A DNA stretch of 30,466 nt. Source: CAYZSU01 sp964480565 (GTDB lineage Bacteria; UBA10199; 2-02-FULL-44-16; JAAZCA01). The notes beneath the pieces were generated by a model. That model searched no databases. It was not told the DNA's origin and saw only the letters and a program-made list of their open reading frames with translations. Below, piece after piece: positions 1-7,825 of this stretch (positions are counted from its first letter, which is position 1; each line of letters opens with the position of its first letter). Location: contig CAYZSU010000026.1 of assembly GCA_964480565.1 (NCBI GenBank), positions 1 through 30,466 of the forward strand, written 5' to 3'. The translations under genes were made by a program, and so were the position numbers.

Positions 1-306
1 GTATACCACATTATTAAAATTATTACCCGTCAATTCATTGAAATCGGTGCACTAGGGCATTTACACAAAAGAATTGACACACCCGATGAAATCCAGTGAT
101 TCCCCGAAAATCCAATAGTAACAAGGCTAATCCTGAATTTGATTCTCATCTCTACAAGCAGCGTCATTTAGTAGAGAATATATTTGCTAGGCTCAAACAC
201 TTTCGCAGTATTGCCATGAGATTTGAAAAACTTGCTCGAAATTTTAGAGCGATTGTTTACTTGGCGTGTTCTATCATCTGGATGAAGCTCTTATGAAGAC
301 ACGCCC
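1..306 (+). pseudogene. IS5-type transposase remnant (C-terminal end)
   Basis: A 66-codon open frame at 96-296 encodes the C-terminal end of an IS5/IS4-superfamily DDE transposase. The recognisable part is the run HLVENIFARLKHFRSIAMR followed by an LARNF motif and a hydrophobic terminus; the glutamate of this block is expected to be the last DDE residue in the family. In the same frame there is a TGA at 87-89, just upstream of a PVIPRK stretch that normally continues the transposase, so the reading frame is broken. I could not identify transposase sequence in 1-86. The 12 bases at 295-306 (gaagacacgccc), overlapping the stop codon, may be the right IS end; 6991-7002 is similar (10 of 12 bases). 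The gene cannot make an active transposase. Confidence 0.7.
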
Positions 307-324
307 AATATAATGATTGGGCTG

Positions 325-347
325 AAAATCATTTATAGTATGATTTT
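325..347. other. small hairpin between transposase remnant and lipoprotein gene
   Basis: AAAATCAT at 325-332 and ATGATTTT at 340-347 form a perfect 8-bp stem with a 7-base loop. It is AT-only apart from two C-G pairs and lacks a clean T-run, so it is a weak terminator at best. It may be part of the old insertion-sequence flank. Confidence 0.35.
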
Positions 348-416
348 GCAGTATTTTTGCCATGGACAGCGCATGTATTTTTGGTTATGACGAGCTCTCA
401 TTATGAAGGAGGAGTC

Positions 417-1613
417 ATGTATTATCGATGGTTAGTTGTTATTTTACTAATAAATTTGTGTGCGTGTGCCGCGGATAATGATATTTTTCCGGATATTAGC
501 GATAATATTGCCAGTCCGTCGGATATATCCATTTCTGGAAATCGCATGTATGTGGTGAATTCCAATGCAGAAGTGAAATATGATTGGAAAATGGGTAATT
601 TTCAGGTCTATGATATTACGGATCCACTATCTCCAGTGCTTATTAAAAACACGGAGACCAGTAGTTTCTCTGGGCAAATTTATCTGGATACAATTGGCGA
701 TCAGGCTTTTGTGCCCAATCGTTTTTCAGAGGATGACACCCAAGAATCAGACACCCTGTATACATTTTCCATTGATGAGAGCAATGCCGATGATTTTGCG
801 TCGTATACGGAATCAGATATTGGTTTGGATGCCTTTGCGATTGCGTGTTGTTACCCGGATAATCAGGCTTGGGTAAGTACGAGTTTGAGTGAGGTTCACT
901 ATTTTAATTTGGAGACACCTGCTCAAACGCAATCCATGAGTTTATTGGTTAACTTGGATGATGGCAGTGAAATTGTGAATGCTGCGACCTATCATATGGT
1001 GCTAAATGGGAATCAGCTATTTGCGTCACGTTATTATGGTGGTGTATTGATTGCGAATTTAGATGATGCGGGCCAAGAGGGTGTTGTGCCAGTGGATTAT
1101 TTTATTGAGGATATTGGGGCGCCACGCGGTATTGCTTATGAGGTGGGCACTGAGAAAGTGGAAAATGAGGACGTTGAGATAAAGAAAATCTATGTGCTTG
1201 GCGAAGGTACGGAAGATGGGACCTATAAACGCTATATTGCGATATTAAATGTTACTGAGCTTACACCCTTAGCAGATAATACCACTGCTCAACGTTTGGA
1301 TAAGGACGATGATTCATTATTGATCAAGCTTATTGAGGTGGGAACCAATCCTCAGGAAATTTTGCTGACAGATGATTATATTTTTGTGAGCAATATGGAC
1401 GATAATACTGTATCCGTAGTAAATAAAACGAGCTATGCGATTGCCGCTACAATTGATGTCGGGGATTCACCGTATGCTTTGGCATTATACGAGGATGCAG
1501 GTGTGGATACATATGTGTATGTGGGCAATTTGGTAGATAATTCGATTTCTATTATTGATATTGATTCTTTGGCAGTTGTGAAAACAGTAATGGATGATGG
1601 AACGATTGAATAG
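417..1613 (+). CDS. secreted lipoprotein with YVTN/LVIVD-like beta-propeller repeats
   Basis: Predicted exported lipoprotein of 398 residues; substrate or role unknown. I chose the ATG at 417 over an upstream in-frame ATG at 357 because a strong AAGGAGGAG ribosome site lies at 407-414 and because the protein then starts with a signal peptide: two charged or polar residues, a hydrophobic run, and the lipobox LCAC, with the lipidated Cys near residue 18. The rest contains repeated blade-like segments such as DYIFVSNMDDNTVSVVN followed by YVYVGNLVDNSISIIDI, characteristic of YVTN/LVIVD beta-propellers that often bind ligands or other surface proteins. It is acidic overall. It is followed by 213 bases without a gene, so it is probably a single transcription unit. 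Propeller fold and lipidation are moderately sure; function is not. Confidence 0.75.
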   Translation: MYYRWLVVILLINLCACAADNDIFPDISDNIASPSDISISGNRMYVVNSNAEVKYDWKMGNFQVYDITDPLSPVLIKNTETSSFSGQIYLDTIGDQAFVPNRFSEDDTQESDTLYTFSIDESNADDFASYTESDIGLDAFAIACCYPDNQAWVSTSLSEVHYFNLETPAQTQSMSLLVNLDDGSEIVNAATYHMVLNGNQLFASRYYGGVLIANLDDAGQEGVVPVDYFIEDIGAPRGIAYEVGTEKVENEDVEIKKIYVLGEGTEDGTYKRYIAILNVTELTPLADNTTAQRLDKDDDSLLIKLIEVGTNPQEILLTDDYIFVSNMDDNTVSVVNKTSYAIAATIDVGDSPYALALYEDAGVDTYVYVGNLVDNSISIIDIDSLAVVKTVMDDGTIE

Positions 1614-1826
1614 TTATTTTGAACTATTCCTAAGGGTATTTCCATAATAACCACATCGTATAACTTTTATTGACAGGTGAACGGACATATGATTCGTTAC
1701 ACGACGCAGCAGGTAATGTGGGCCTGTTGAAAAATAAGTATTTGAAGGGGATTATCCTTGAAATGCATGTTTTAAGTAATTCCTTTGGGGTAAAAAATAA
1801 ATTAGGCAAATAATGGTGGCATAATC
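1614..1826. other. intergenic region before smc
   Basis: This holds no coding frame I can support. A TTGACA hexamer at 1670-1675 is a possible -35 box, but the hexamer 17 bases downstream (TTCGTT) is a poor -10, so I do not call a promoter. A GGTGG at 815-819 of the second kilobase (1815-1819) is a weak ribosome site for smc. Confidence 0.3.
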
Positions 1827-4800
1827 ATGCGCATTAAATCATTAGAATTAAGTGGATTTAAGTCATTTGTTGATCGCACTGTGATTAATTTCGAAGATGG
1901 TATTACCGGTGTGGTCGGTCCAAATGGTTGTGGAAAGTCCAATATCGTGGATGCGATTCGCTGGGTGATGGGTGAAATGAGCGCCAAGCATTTGCGCGGT
2001 TCTGCTATGGAAGATGTGATCTTTAATGGCTGCGATACGCGTCAAGCAGTGGGCATGGCCCAAGTGTTTTTAACATTTGATAATAGCGATGGCCGCGCAC
2101 CGGTGGAGTATGCCCAATATAGTGAAATTCAAGTGGGTCGTCGATTGTATCGTTCTGGCGAAAGTGAATACTTTATTAATAAAACACCCTGTCGCTTAAA
2201 AGATATTGTGGAATTATTTTTAGGTACAGGCGTTGGTGTCAAAGCCTATTCAATTGTTGAACAAGGCATGGTGGGCAACATTGTATCGTCTAAGCCAGAT
2301 GATCGCCGCATGTTAGTGGAAGAGGCCGCAGGTATTTCTAAGTTTAAATCCAGAAAAGAAGCTGCACTTCGTAAGATGGAATCCACCAGGCAAAACTTAT
2401 CGCGACTCACAGATGTATTATCAGAGCTAACTCGCCAAATGAACTCATTGCACCGTCAAGCCAAAAAAGCAGAGCGGTTTACACGATTAAACGATGAATT
2501 AAAAGAGCGGGAATTACAATTAAGCGCGCATAAATTTCGTGGAATCAATGCCAAGTTGCAGGAATTAACGAGTACTCATGAGGCGCTTCATGAAAAGGAA
2601 GTGAGCTCGTCCAGTGAGCTTACTCAATCAGAAGCGGATATTGAAACATTGCGTTTGGAAATGGCAGACGCAGAGCGCCATTTAGATGGTGTATCCCAAG
2701 ATTTGTATCGTTTACAAAATGAAATTAAATTAAATGAAGCTGAAATTAATCATAAAAAACAAGAAAGCAAATCATTGCGCGATCAAAATCAGCGCTATGG
2801 CGGAGAACATGCTGAATTAAGTGCTTCCATTGCGGAATTGGATGATCGTATTTCTCAGACCAATACCCAGTTGGTGAAAGCGGATTTGCAGCTGGCAGGA
2901 TCATCTGAAATGGCAGAAACATTAGAAGATAGTGTGATAACAGCCAAGCATAACTATGAAGAGATGCAAACAGAATTTGATGAATTAAATCACCAACTAA
3001 TCAATGATAGCCGTGAAGTTGCCAATCACACGTCGGCATTGGAGCAAATGCAACGCCGGCATATTGAACTCAGTGGACGTATTGCCAAGAATCAAACGGA
3101 AATTGATGGTATTGATGATCGGCAAAAAGTAATACAAGAGGATTTAGATAATAAAACATCGCATAGTGATGCAATGCAGGCGAATAAATTGCGTTTGACC
3201 GACGAGTATGAGAGCTCATTGACTTCATTAAATGAGAGCAAGCAGATGCAAGAAGATCTGCAACATTGTGTACATGATTTGCGTCATCAGCTAGCACAGG
3301 TAAAGTCGCGTTTGGATAGTATTTCTGAAATTCGAAAAAATTTAGAAGGATATCGCGATGGTGTGCGGTCCGTATTATCGCGGACTCAACATGCGGATAA
3401 TGATTTAGCGGGTATTATGGGAACTGTGGGTGAATTGTTTGAAACAGATGAACAGTATGAACCTGCATTGGGTGCGGTGCTAGGTGAAAAACTTCAATAT
3501 ATTGTAGTGAAGTCGCATGATGATGGTGCAAGTGCCATTGATTATTTACAATCTGTGGGCTCAGGACGTAGTTCATTTATTCCCATGTCTGTAAAAACTG
3601 CAGAAAATGAAAATGCATCAATGGATATTGCTGTGCAAGATGGTGTGATCGGTGATATGCAGTCATTGGTGCGTTTTAGCGATGATTATAAGCGGGTTTG
3701 TCAATATTTATTGAAGGATGTAGTATTGGTATCTGATTTACCCAAGGCCCTTGATCTATGGGCAGGGACACATGGCAGCCATACTTTTGTAACCACTGAT
3801 GGCTGTGTGATTGATCCATCCGGCGTCATTACAGGTGGTGCAAAGGATAATGTAGATGCACAGCTTGTGGCACAAAAGCGTAAATCCAGAGAGTTGGAAG
3901 AACGTTTAATACAATTAAATAGTCAATTAGCGGAAAATGAAACAAAATATAAAGAGTGCCGTGAAAAGGTAGTATCCTTGGATGTGCATGTGGAGCAATT
4001 AAAACGAGATCTGCATAATGAGGAATTAAAGCGCTTAGGCGATGATCGAGATATTTCGCGCTTGCGCGATGAAGTAGCACGTTATGATGGGGAACGCGAT
4101 AAACTTGCAATAGAAATTTCTGGGTTAAGTGAGGACTTGCATGACTTGGAAAAAGATCAGGACATGCGACAAACAGCACTTCAAGAATATGATACATCGC
4201 ATGGTGAGGCACAGTTGAGCCTGGCTGATTTTCGCGAGCGATTGGAAACAGCAAATGCAGCCTACCGAGCCAAAGAAAAAGAGTTCATAGAGTTTAATGT
4301 GGAGGTCTCGCAAGCCAAGGAACGTGCAGCGCGTATTACGGATGACATTGATCGATTGATGAAAGACCGTATTCAAGCGCGTTTGGGCATTGAAAAGCGA
4401 TTGACCGATATGAGCCAATCCAATCAACGGTTAGTCATTATTGAGCGAGAGATTGAATCAATACGAAACGATATGACTTTGGCAATACAAGCGACCAGTG
4501 GATTGGAAGACTCAAAACATAAATTGCAGGCCAATTACGATATGAGTAATCAATCGGTGCGAGAATTGGAACTTTGTATTAGGGATTTGCGAAAAACCCA
4601 TGATACAGCGCTTAGCCAGTATCATGCATTGGATATGGATCTCATGCAGGAAAAAAATAAATGCGATCACCTGTGCGATGCAATTCGTGAGCGATATCAT
4701 TTGGAATTAGCTGACATTGAAAAAGAATATGTATTGGATGACTGCGATGTCGATGCAGAGGAAGACAGCGTTAAAGCGTTAAAAGCCAAGTTGGAGAAAA

Positions 4801-5432
4801 TTGGATCAGTGAATGTCGATGCCATTCATGAATATAAGGAATTAAATGAGCGACATGAATTTTTATCGCATCAGCATCAGGATTTGGAAAGTTCATTGGA
4901 GAACTTAACCAAGGCCATTAATAAAATCAATCGGACCAGTCGTTTGCGGTTTAAACGTGCATTTGAGGCCGTGAATTTACAATTTCAAGAATTATTCCCT
5001 CGAATGTTTAAAGGCGGTAAAGCGCGGCTAGAGTTAACGGATGAGGAAAATGTGCTGGAGTCAGGCGTTGAGATTATTGCCCAGCCGCCTGGGAAGAAAT
5101 TACAATCAATTTCATTATTGTCCGGTGGTGAAAAAGCATTGACTGCAGTGGCGCTTATTTTCTCGATATTCTTGATTAAGCCATCACCATTTTGCTTGCT
5201 TGATGAGGTGGATGCACCGCTTGATGATGCCAATGTGGATCGGTTTAACGATCTTATCCGGTCGATGACCGGTCATTCTCAATTTATTTTGATTACACAT
5301 AATAAACGTACCATGGAACTATCGGATTTATTATATGGTGTGACCATGGAAGAATCCGGGGTGTCCAAGTTAGTGTCTGTGCGTTTGGGACAAGAAAAGG
5401 ATCCTTCGGATGTGCAAGCAGATGTGGCATAA
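1827..5432 (+). CDS. smc: chromosome segregation ATPase SMC
   Basis: SMC is the long coiled-coil ATPase that, with ScpA and ScpB, loads on and compacts the chromosome. The 1201 residues match the usual bacterial length. The N-terminal head starts with the family-typical MRIKSLELSGFKSFVD, and Walker A is GPNGCGKS at residues 31-38. Long heptad-rich helices (about 170-500 and 680-1020) flank a globular hinge at about 505-670. The C-terminal head has the ABC signature LSGGEKA starting near residue 1098 and Walker B CLLDEVDAP near 1125. The start has only a weak GGTGG ribosome site, but the N-terminus aligns with the family. ftsY follows, an order common in Deltaproteobacteria and Firmicutes, after a 299-base repeat-filled gap. 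Confidence 0.97.
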   Translation: MRIKSLELSGFKSFVDRTVINFEDGITGVVGPNGCGKSNIVDAIRWVMGEMSAKHLRGSAMEDVIFNGCDTRQAVGMAQVFLTFDNSDGRAPVEYAQYSEIQVGRRLYRSGESEYFINKTPCRLKDIVELFLGTGVGVKAYSIVEQGMVGNIVSSKPDDRRMLVEEAAGISKFKSRKEAALRKMESTRQNLSRLTDVLSELTRQMNSLHRQAKKAERFTRLNDELKERELQLSAHKFRGINAKLQELTSTHEALHEKEVSSSSELTQSEADIETLRLEMADAERHLDGVSQDLYRLQNEIKLNEAEINHKKQESKSLRDQNQRYGGEHAELSASIAELDDRISQTNTQLVKADLQLAGSSEMAETLEDSVITAKHNYEEMQTEFDELNHQLINDSREVANHTSALEQMQRRHIELSGRIAKNQTEIDGIDDRQKVIQEDLDNKTSHSDAMQANKLRLTDEYESSLTSLNESKQMQEDLQHCVHDLRHQLAQVKSRLDSISEIRKNLEGYRDGVRSVLSRTQHADNDLAGIMGTVGELFETDEQYEPALGAVLGEKLQYIVVKSHDDGASAIDYLQSVGSGRSSFIPMSVKTAENENASMDIAVQDGVIGDMQSLVRFSDDYKRVCQYLLKDVVLVSDLPKALDLWAGTHGSHTFVTTDGCVIDPSGVITGGAKDNVDAQLVAQKRKSRELEERLIQLNSQLAENETKYKECREKVVSLDVHVEQLKRDLHNEELKRLGDDRDISRLRDEVARYDGERDKLAIEISGLSEDLHDLEKDQDMRQTALQEYDTSHGEAQLSLADFRERLETANAAYRAKEKEFIEFNVEVSQAKERAARITDDIDRLMKDRIQARLGIEKRLTDMSQSNQRLVIIEREIESIRNDMTLAIQATSGLEDSKHKLQANYDMSNQSVRELELCIRDLRKTHDTALSQYHALDMDLMQEKNKCDHLCDAIRERYHLELADIEKEYVLDDCDVDAEEDSVKALKAKLEKIGSVNVDAIHEYKELNERHEFLSHQHQDLESSLENLTKAINKINRTSRLRFKRAFEAVNLQFQELFPRMFKGGKARLELTDEENVLESGVEIIAQPPGKKLQSISLLSGGEKALTAVALIFSIFLIKPSPFCLLDEVDAPLDDANVDRFNDLIRSMTGHSQFILITHNKRTMELSDLLYGVTMEESGVSKLVSVRLGQEKDPSDVQADVA

Positions 5433-5435
5433 TGG

Positions 5436-5676
5436 TTGTCATTTCGCGTACTGCAATGCTTGTCATCCCGGACGTGATCCGGGATCTAGGAAAAGATTGT
5501 TATTTCATGTACTGTAAACGATTATCATTTTGCGTACTGCAATGCTTGTCATCCCGGACGTGATCCGGGATCTAGGAAAAGATTGTTATTTCATGTACTG
5601 TAAACGATTATCATTTTGCGTACTGCAATGCTTGTCATCCCGGACGTGATCCGGGATCTAGGAAAAGATTGTTATT
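5436..5676. repeat. 86-bp tandem repeat with REP-like palindrome, about 2.8 copies
   Basis: The string TGTCATCCCGGACGTGATCC starts at 5461, 5547 and 5633, giving an exact 86-base period. The array begins with a slightly diverged partial unit at 5436 and stops within the third unit near 5676. Each unit carries a palindrome with 8-bp arms, ATCCCGGA and TCCGGGAT, around a 5-base loop. Spacer parts (ACTGTAAAC, AAACGATTAT) recur in the single 78-bp elements at 6894 and 24550, so this is the same repeat family in amplified form. The array fills almost all of the smc-ftsY gap. Near identity of the copies implies recent amplification. Confidence 0.9.
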
Positions 5677-5731
5677 GTTAGTTTGTCAGGCCTGTATTGA
5701 ATGAGAATAACTGATAAAAAGAGGTTAACGA

Positions 5732-6736
5732 ATGTGTCTATGTGAAAATATGTATGTATCTGAAACAATGCAATGGCTGCTTTTAGGAGCGGCTATTTTA
5801 TTATTTATTGTGTTTAAATATGTGCGCCGTGGTCGTGGATCCACACGACCTGAGCATCAAAAATCGCTTACGTTGGGATTGTCCAGTACACGTGAGCGGC
5901 TTGCATTGGGTTTGAAAAAAATAGTGGGTATTCCGCATATATCGCCGGAATTTTGGAAAGAGCTGGAAGGATTATTGATTCAATCAGATATTGGCATTCC
6001 AGTAACGCAGCAGCTCATGAAAAAAGTATCGGATATGAATTCAACTAGCGAAGTATACGATGCATTAAAAATGCATCTAACTGATATTTTTCCAGACAAT
6101 AGTGTGGTTCATGCGGAATTGCCACATGTGATATTGATTGTTGGTGTGAATGGTGTGGGAAAAACAACAACCATTGCGAAGCTAGCCAAACAATATATAG
6201 ATCAAAATAAACGCGTATTATTGGTGGCCGGCGATACATTTCGTGCGGCAGCCATTGATCAGCTAAAGGTATGGGCGGATCGATTGGGATGCGATATTGT
6301 ATCTCAATTGCCAGGCGCTGACAGTGCATCCGTGGCATTTGATGGTGTGCAAAAAGGTATTGCGAAAAAATATGATATTGTATTGATTGATACTGCAGGA
6401 CGGCTCCATACAAAGGATAACTTAATGGATGAGCTGGCCAAGGTAAGTCGTGTGATTGCGAAGGCTATGCCAAGTGCACCACATGAACGGTTATTGGTAT
6501 TGGATGCCACAGTGGGATCTAATGGATTAAATCAAGCCAAAAAATTTCATGAGATGGTTGGACTGACAGGTGCAATTATTACAAAGCTAGACGGGACAGC
6601 CAAGGGTGGTATTGTATTTGCCATTTCAGGGGAGTTGAAAATTCCAATCACCCATATCGGTATTGGCGAAAGTATGATGGATCTTCGGCCATTTCATGCA
6701 TGTGATTTTGTGGATGCAATAGTGGGTGAATGTTAA
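5732..6736 (+). CDS. ftsY: signal recognition particle receptor FtsY, membrane-anchored form
   Basis: FtsY is the SRP receptor GTPase that brings ribosome-nascent chain complexes to the SecYEG translocon. The NG domain is complete: helical N region about 45-115, P-loop GVNGVGKTTT at residues 138-147, then DTFRAAAIDQL, DTAGRLHTKDNL, a TKLDGTAKGG guanine-binding region and the closing GIGE-DLRPF segment. Instead of the long acidic A domain of E. coli FtsY, the N-terminus has one predicted membrane helix (about residues 13-28) followed by Arg-rich residues 32-35, so it is probably inserted directly in the membrane. The ATG at 5732 has a GAGG site at 5721-5724. At 334 residues it is a normal length for an A-domain-less FtsY. 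Confidence 0.95.
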   Translation: MCLCENMYVSETMQWLLLGAAILLFIVFKYVRRGRGSTRPEHQKSLTLGLSSTRERLALGLKKIVGIPHISPEFWKELEGLLIQSDIGIPVTQQLMKKVSDMNSTSEVYDALKMHLTDIFPDNSVVHAELPHVILIVGVNGVGKTTTIAKLAKQYIDQNKRVLLVAGDTFRAAAIDQLKVWADRLGCDIVSQLPGADSASVAFDGVQKGIAKKYDIVLIDTAGRLHTKDNLMDELAKVSRVIAKAMPSAPHERLLVLDATVGSNGLNQAKKFHEMVGLTGAIITKLDGTAKGGIVFAISGELKIPITHIGIGESMMDLRPFHACDFVDAIVGEC

Positions 6737-6893
6737 GTGAACTGTTTTTAAAATGCTTTGTTTGACATTGAGAGTGCTATGGATGCACCAGCATGTAAAA
6801 CATTTTCTAAATTTTCAAAATTCATTTAAGAATCCACTAAATACGTATGAATAGGCAAAAAAAGAAATTAAGTCTCTAATGCCATACATCTTT
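6737..6893. other. intergenic region after ftsY
   Basis: AT-rich sequence with no supported coding frame and no convincing terminator. It leads into the 78-bp palindromic element. Confidence 0.3.
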
Positions 6894-6971
6894 TGTCATC
6901 GTCGGACTTGATCCGATGATCCATGAAATGACTGTAAACACTGGGTTGTCGGGTCAAACCCGATAATGACA
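6894..6971. repeat. 78-bp palindromic intergenic element, copy 1
   Basis: The element begins TGTCATCGTCGGACTTGATC and ends in AATGACA, an imperfect inverted repeat of about 25-30 bases per end, with an inner palindrome around CGGACTTGATCCG in the left arm and GTCGGGTCAAACCCGA in the right arm. It has the same 78-base length and the same TGTCA...TGACA ends as the element at 24550-24627, and shares ACTGTAAAC with the tandem array at 5436. It looks like a REP/MITE-type non-coding repeat. Confidence 0.75.
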
Positions 6972-6990
6972 GACATTTAGGTGTTCAATT

Positions 6991-7002
6991 GAGGACACGT
7001 CC
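6991..7002. other. possible solo insertion-sequence end at island border
   Basis: gaggacacgtcc matches 10 of 12 bases of the sequence after the transposase remnant (295-306) and is followed by TA, the target of some IS5-family elements. It lies just past the 3' end of the repressor gene, where the AT-rich island begins. The motif is short, so this is a weak call. Confidence 0.3.
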
Positions 7003-7009
7003 TAATATC

Positions 7010-7696
7010 CTAATCAGAAATTTGCAGCTGTCTTATCCAAGCTATTATATGTATTTCTTTGATCTCTTTTATTGGGATTAGTTTAGGAGGTTGTAGCGGG
7101 TTAATTGGATTGAGTAAAATTAATTCTTTATCATCATCGCTTAAGTACTCTGCTATTAGCACTTTTTTTGATTGAAGTTGTACGACAGTGTAATCACCAA
7201 TAGTTAACTTTCTATTTGTAACACAATAGAGAATATGTCCTTTTTTTATAAAAGGCTCCATTGTTGTGTCATCAATATGTATTGCATAGGAGTGATTATC
7301 TTTTAAATCGTTTGGTATTAGTATTTCTTTATTCCATTCATGTGGAACATTGCCATCTATATTAAAAAATTTCCCCTTATTAATTTCAGTAAGTTTAACA
7401 ATCGGAATAAATGGCTTATTTATAATCCCTTTATTTTCTTGAATGATGGTGTTTTTTACTGGTTCAGAATCTTGCATTGCTGCATTTATTGCCTCTTTAG
7501 ACATTAATAGAAAAATAGAACTTTTTAAATCTAAAACTTTTGCAATAGATTCAAGTTTTTCAATTCCTATGTTCTCTACTTTGTCATTCTCAATGCGATT
7601 CATGTAATCATTACTAATGTTGGCAAGTCGAGCTAGCATGCTCTGTGAAATCCCTTGCTTCATTCGATAATATTGAATTCTTTTTCCAATGCTCAT
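7010..7696 (-). CDS. XRE-type repressor with degenerate LexA/CI-like S24 domain
   Basis: DNA-binding regulator of 228 residues, probably the repressor of the divergent peptide-modification operon. Residues about 5-60 form a helix-turn-helix of the XRE/Cro-CI family (RIQYYRMKQGISQSMLARLA, then NDYMNRIEND). Residues about 95-225 resemble the S24 peptidase fold of LexA, UmuD and phage CI. The family's catalytic Ser, normally in an SMEP motif, is replaced: here the sequence is DDTTMEPFIKKGH. The usual catalytic Lys position (in VLIAEYL) appears to be Ala, and I see no Ala-Gly or Cys-Gly cleavage site. It may therefore not self-cleave in the SOS response. Three palindromic sites lie between it and the radical SAM gene, consistent with autoregulation. 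Low GC like its neighbours. Confidence 0.85.
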   Translation of the reverse strand: MSIGKRIQYYRMKQGISQSMLARLANISNDYMNRIENDKVENIGIEKLESIAKVLDLKSSIFLLMSKEAINAAMQDSEPVKNTIIQENKGIINKPFIPIVKLTEINKGKFFNIDGNVPHEWNKEILIPNDLKDNHSYAIHIDDTTMEPFIKKGHILYCVTNRKLTIGDYTVVQLQSKKVLIAEYLSDDDKELILLNPINPLQPPKLIPIKEIKEIHIIAWIRQLQISD

Positions 7697-7700
7697 AATT

Positions 7701-7713
7701 TATATACGTATAC
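7701..7713. promoter_or_regulatory. putative operator O1
   Basis: Contains the perfect palindrome TATACGTATA at 7703-7712, only a few bases upstream of the repressor start (7696, minus strand). It shares the ACGTAT core with O2 and O3. Probably an autoregulatory site of the XRE repressor; this is inference from position and repetition. Confidence 0.55.
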
Positions 7714-7738
7714 AATAGTTGATAAAAAATAAATAAGT

Positions 7739-7752
7739 GTATAAACGTATTT
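7739..7752. promoter_or_regulatory. putative operator O2
   Basis: TATAAACGTATT centred on ACGT at 7745-7748, an imperfect copy of the O1/O3 motif located midway between them (about 39 and 41-43 bases centre to centre). Confidence 0.4.
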
Positions 7753-7757
7753 TCCTG

Positions 7758-7786
7758 TTTACAAGATACGGGAGGTCGTTTATATA
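7758..7786 (+). promoter_or_regulatory. promoter of the radical SAM/peptide operon
   Basis: TTTACA at 7758-7763 and TATATA at 7781-7786 are separated by exactly 17 bases, a good sigma-70-type promoter reading toward the gene at 7826. The -10 box lies inside operator O3, so bound repressor would block polymerase. Confidence 0.6.
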
Positions 7787-7796
7787 CGTACGTATG
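7781..7796. promoter_or_regulatory. putative operator O3 overlapping the -10 box
   Basis: ATACGTACGTAT at 7784-7795 is a perfect 12-base palindrome and carries the ACGTAT core twice. It overlaps the -10 hexamer of the operon promoter and is the most complete of the three sites. Confidence 0.6.
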
Positions 7797-7825
7797 AAAG
7801 CGACAAGTTGTAAGGTGAGTTATAT

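Noticed and set aside
1670..1700. Promoter for smc at TTGACA
   Set aside because: No acceptable -10 hexamer at 16-18 bases.
3829..4427. Long minus-strand open frames inside smc
   Set aside because: They oppose coiled-coil codons of a certain gene and show no protein-like features.
5436..5676. CRISPR-like spacing of repeats
   Set aside because: The whole 86-base unit is repeated, with no unique spacers and no cas genes.
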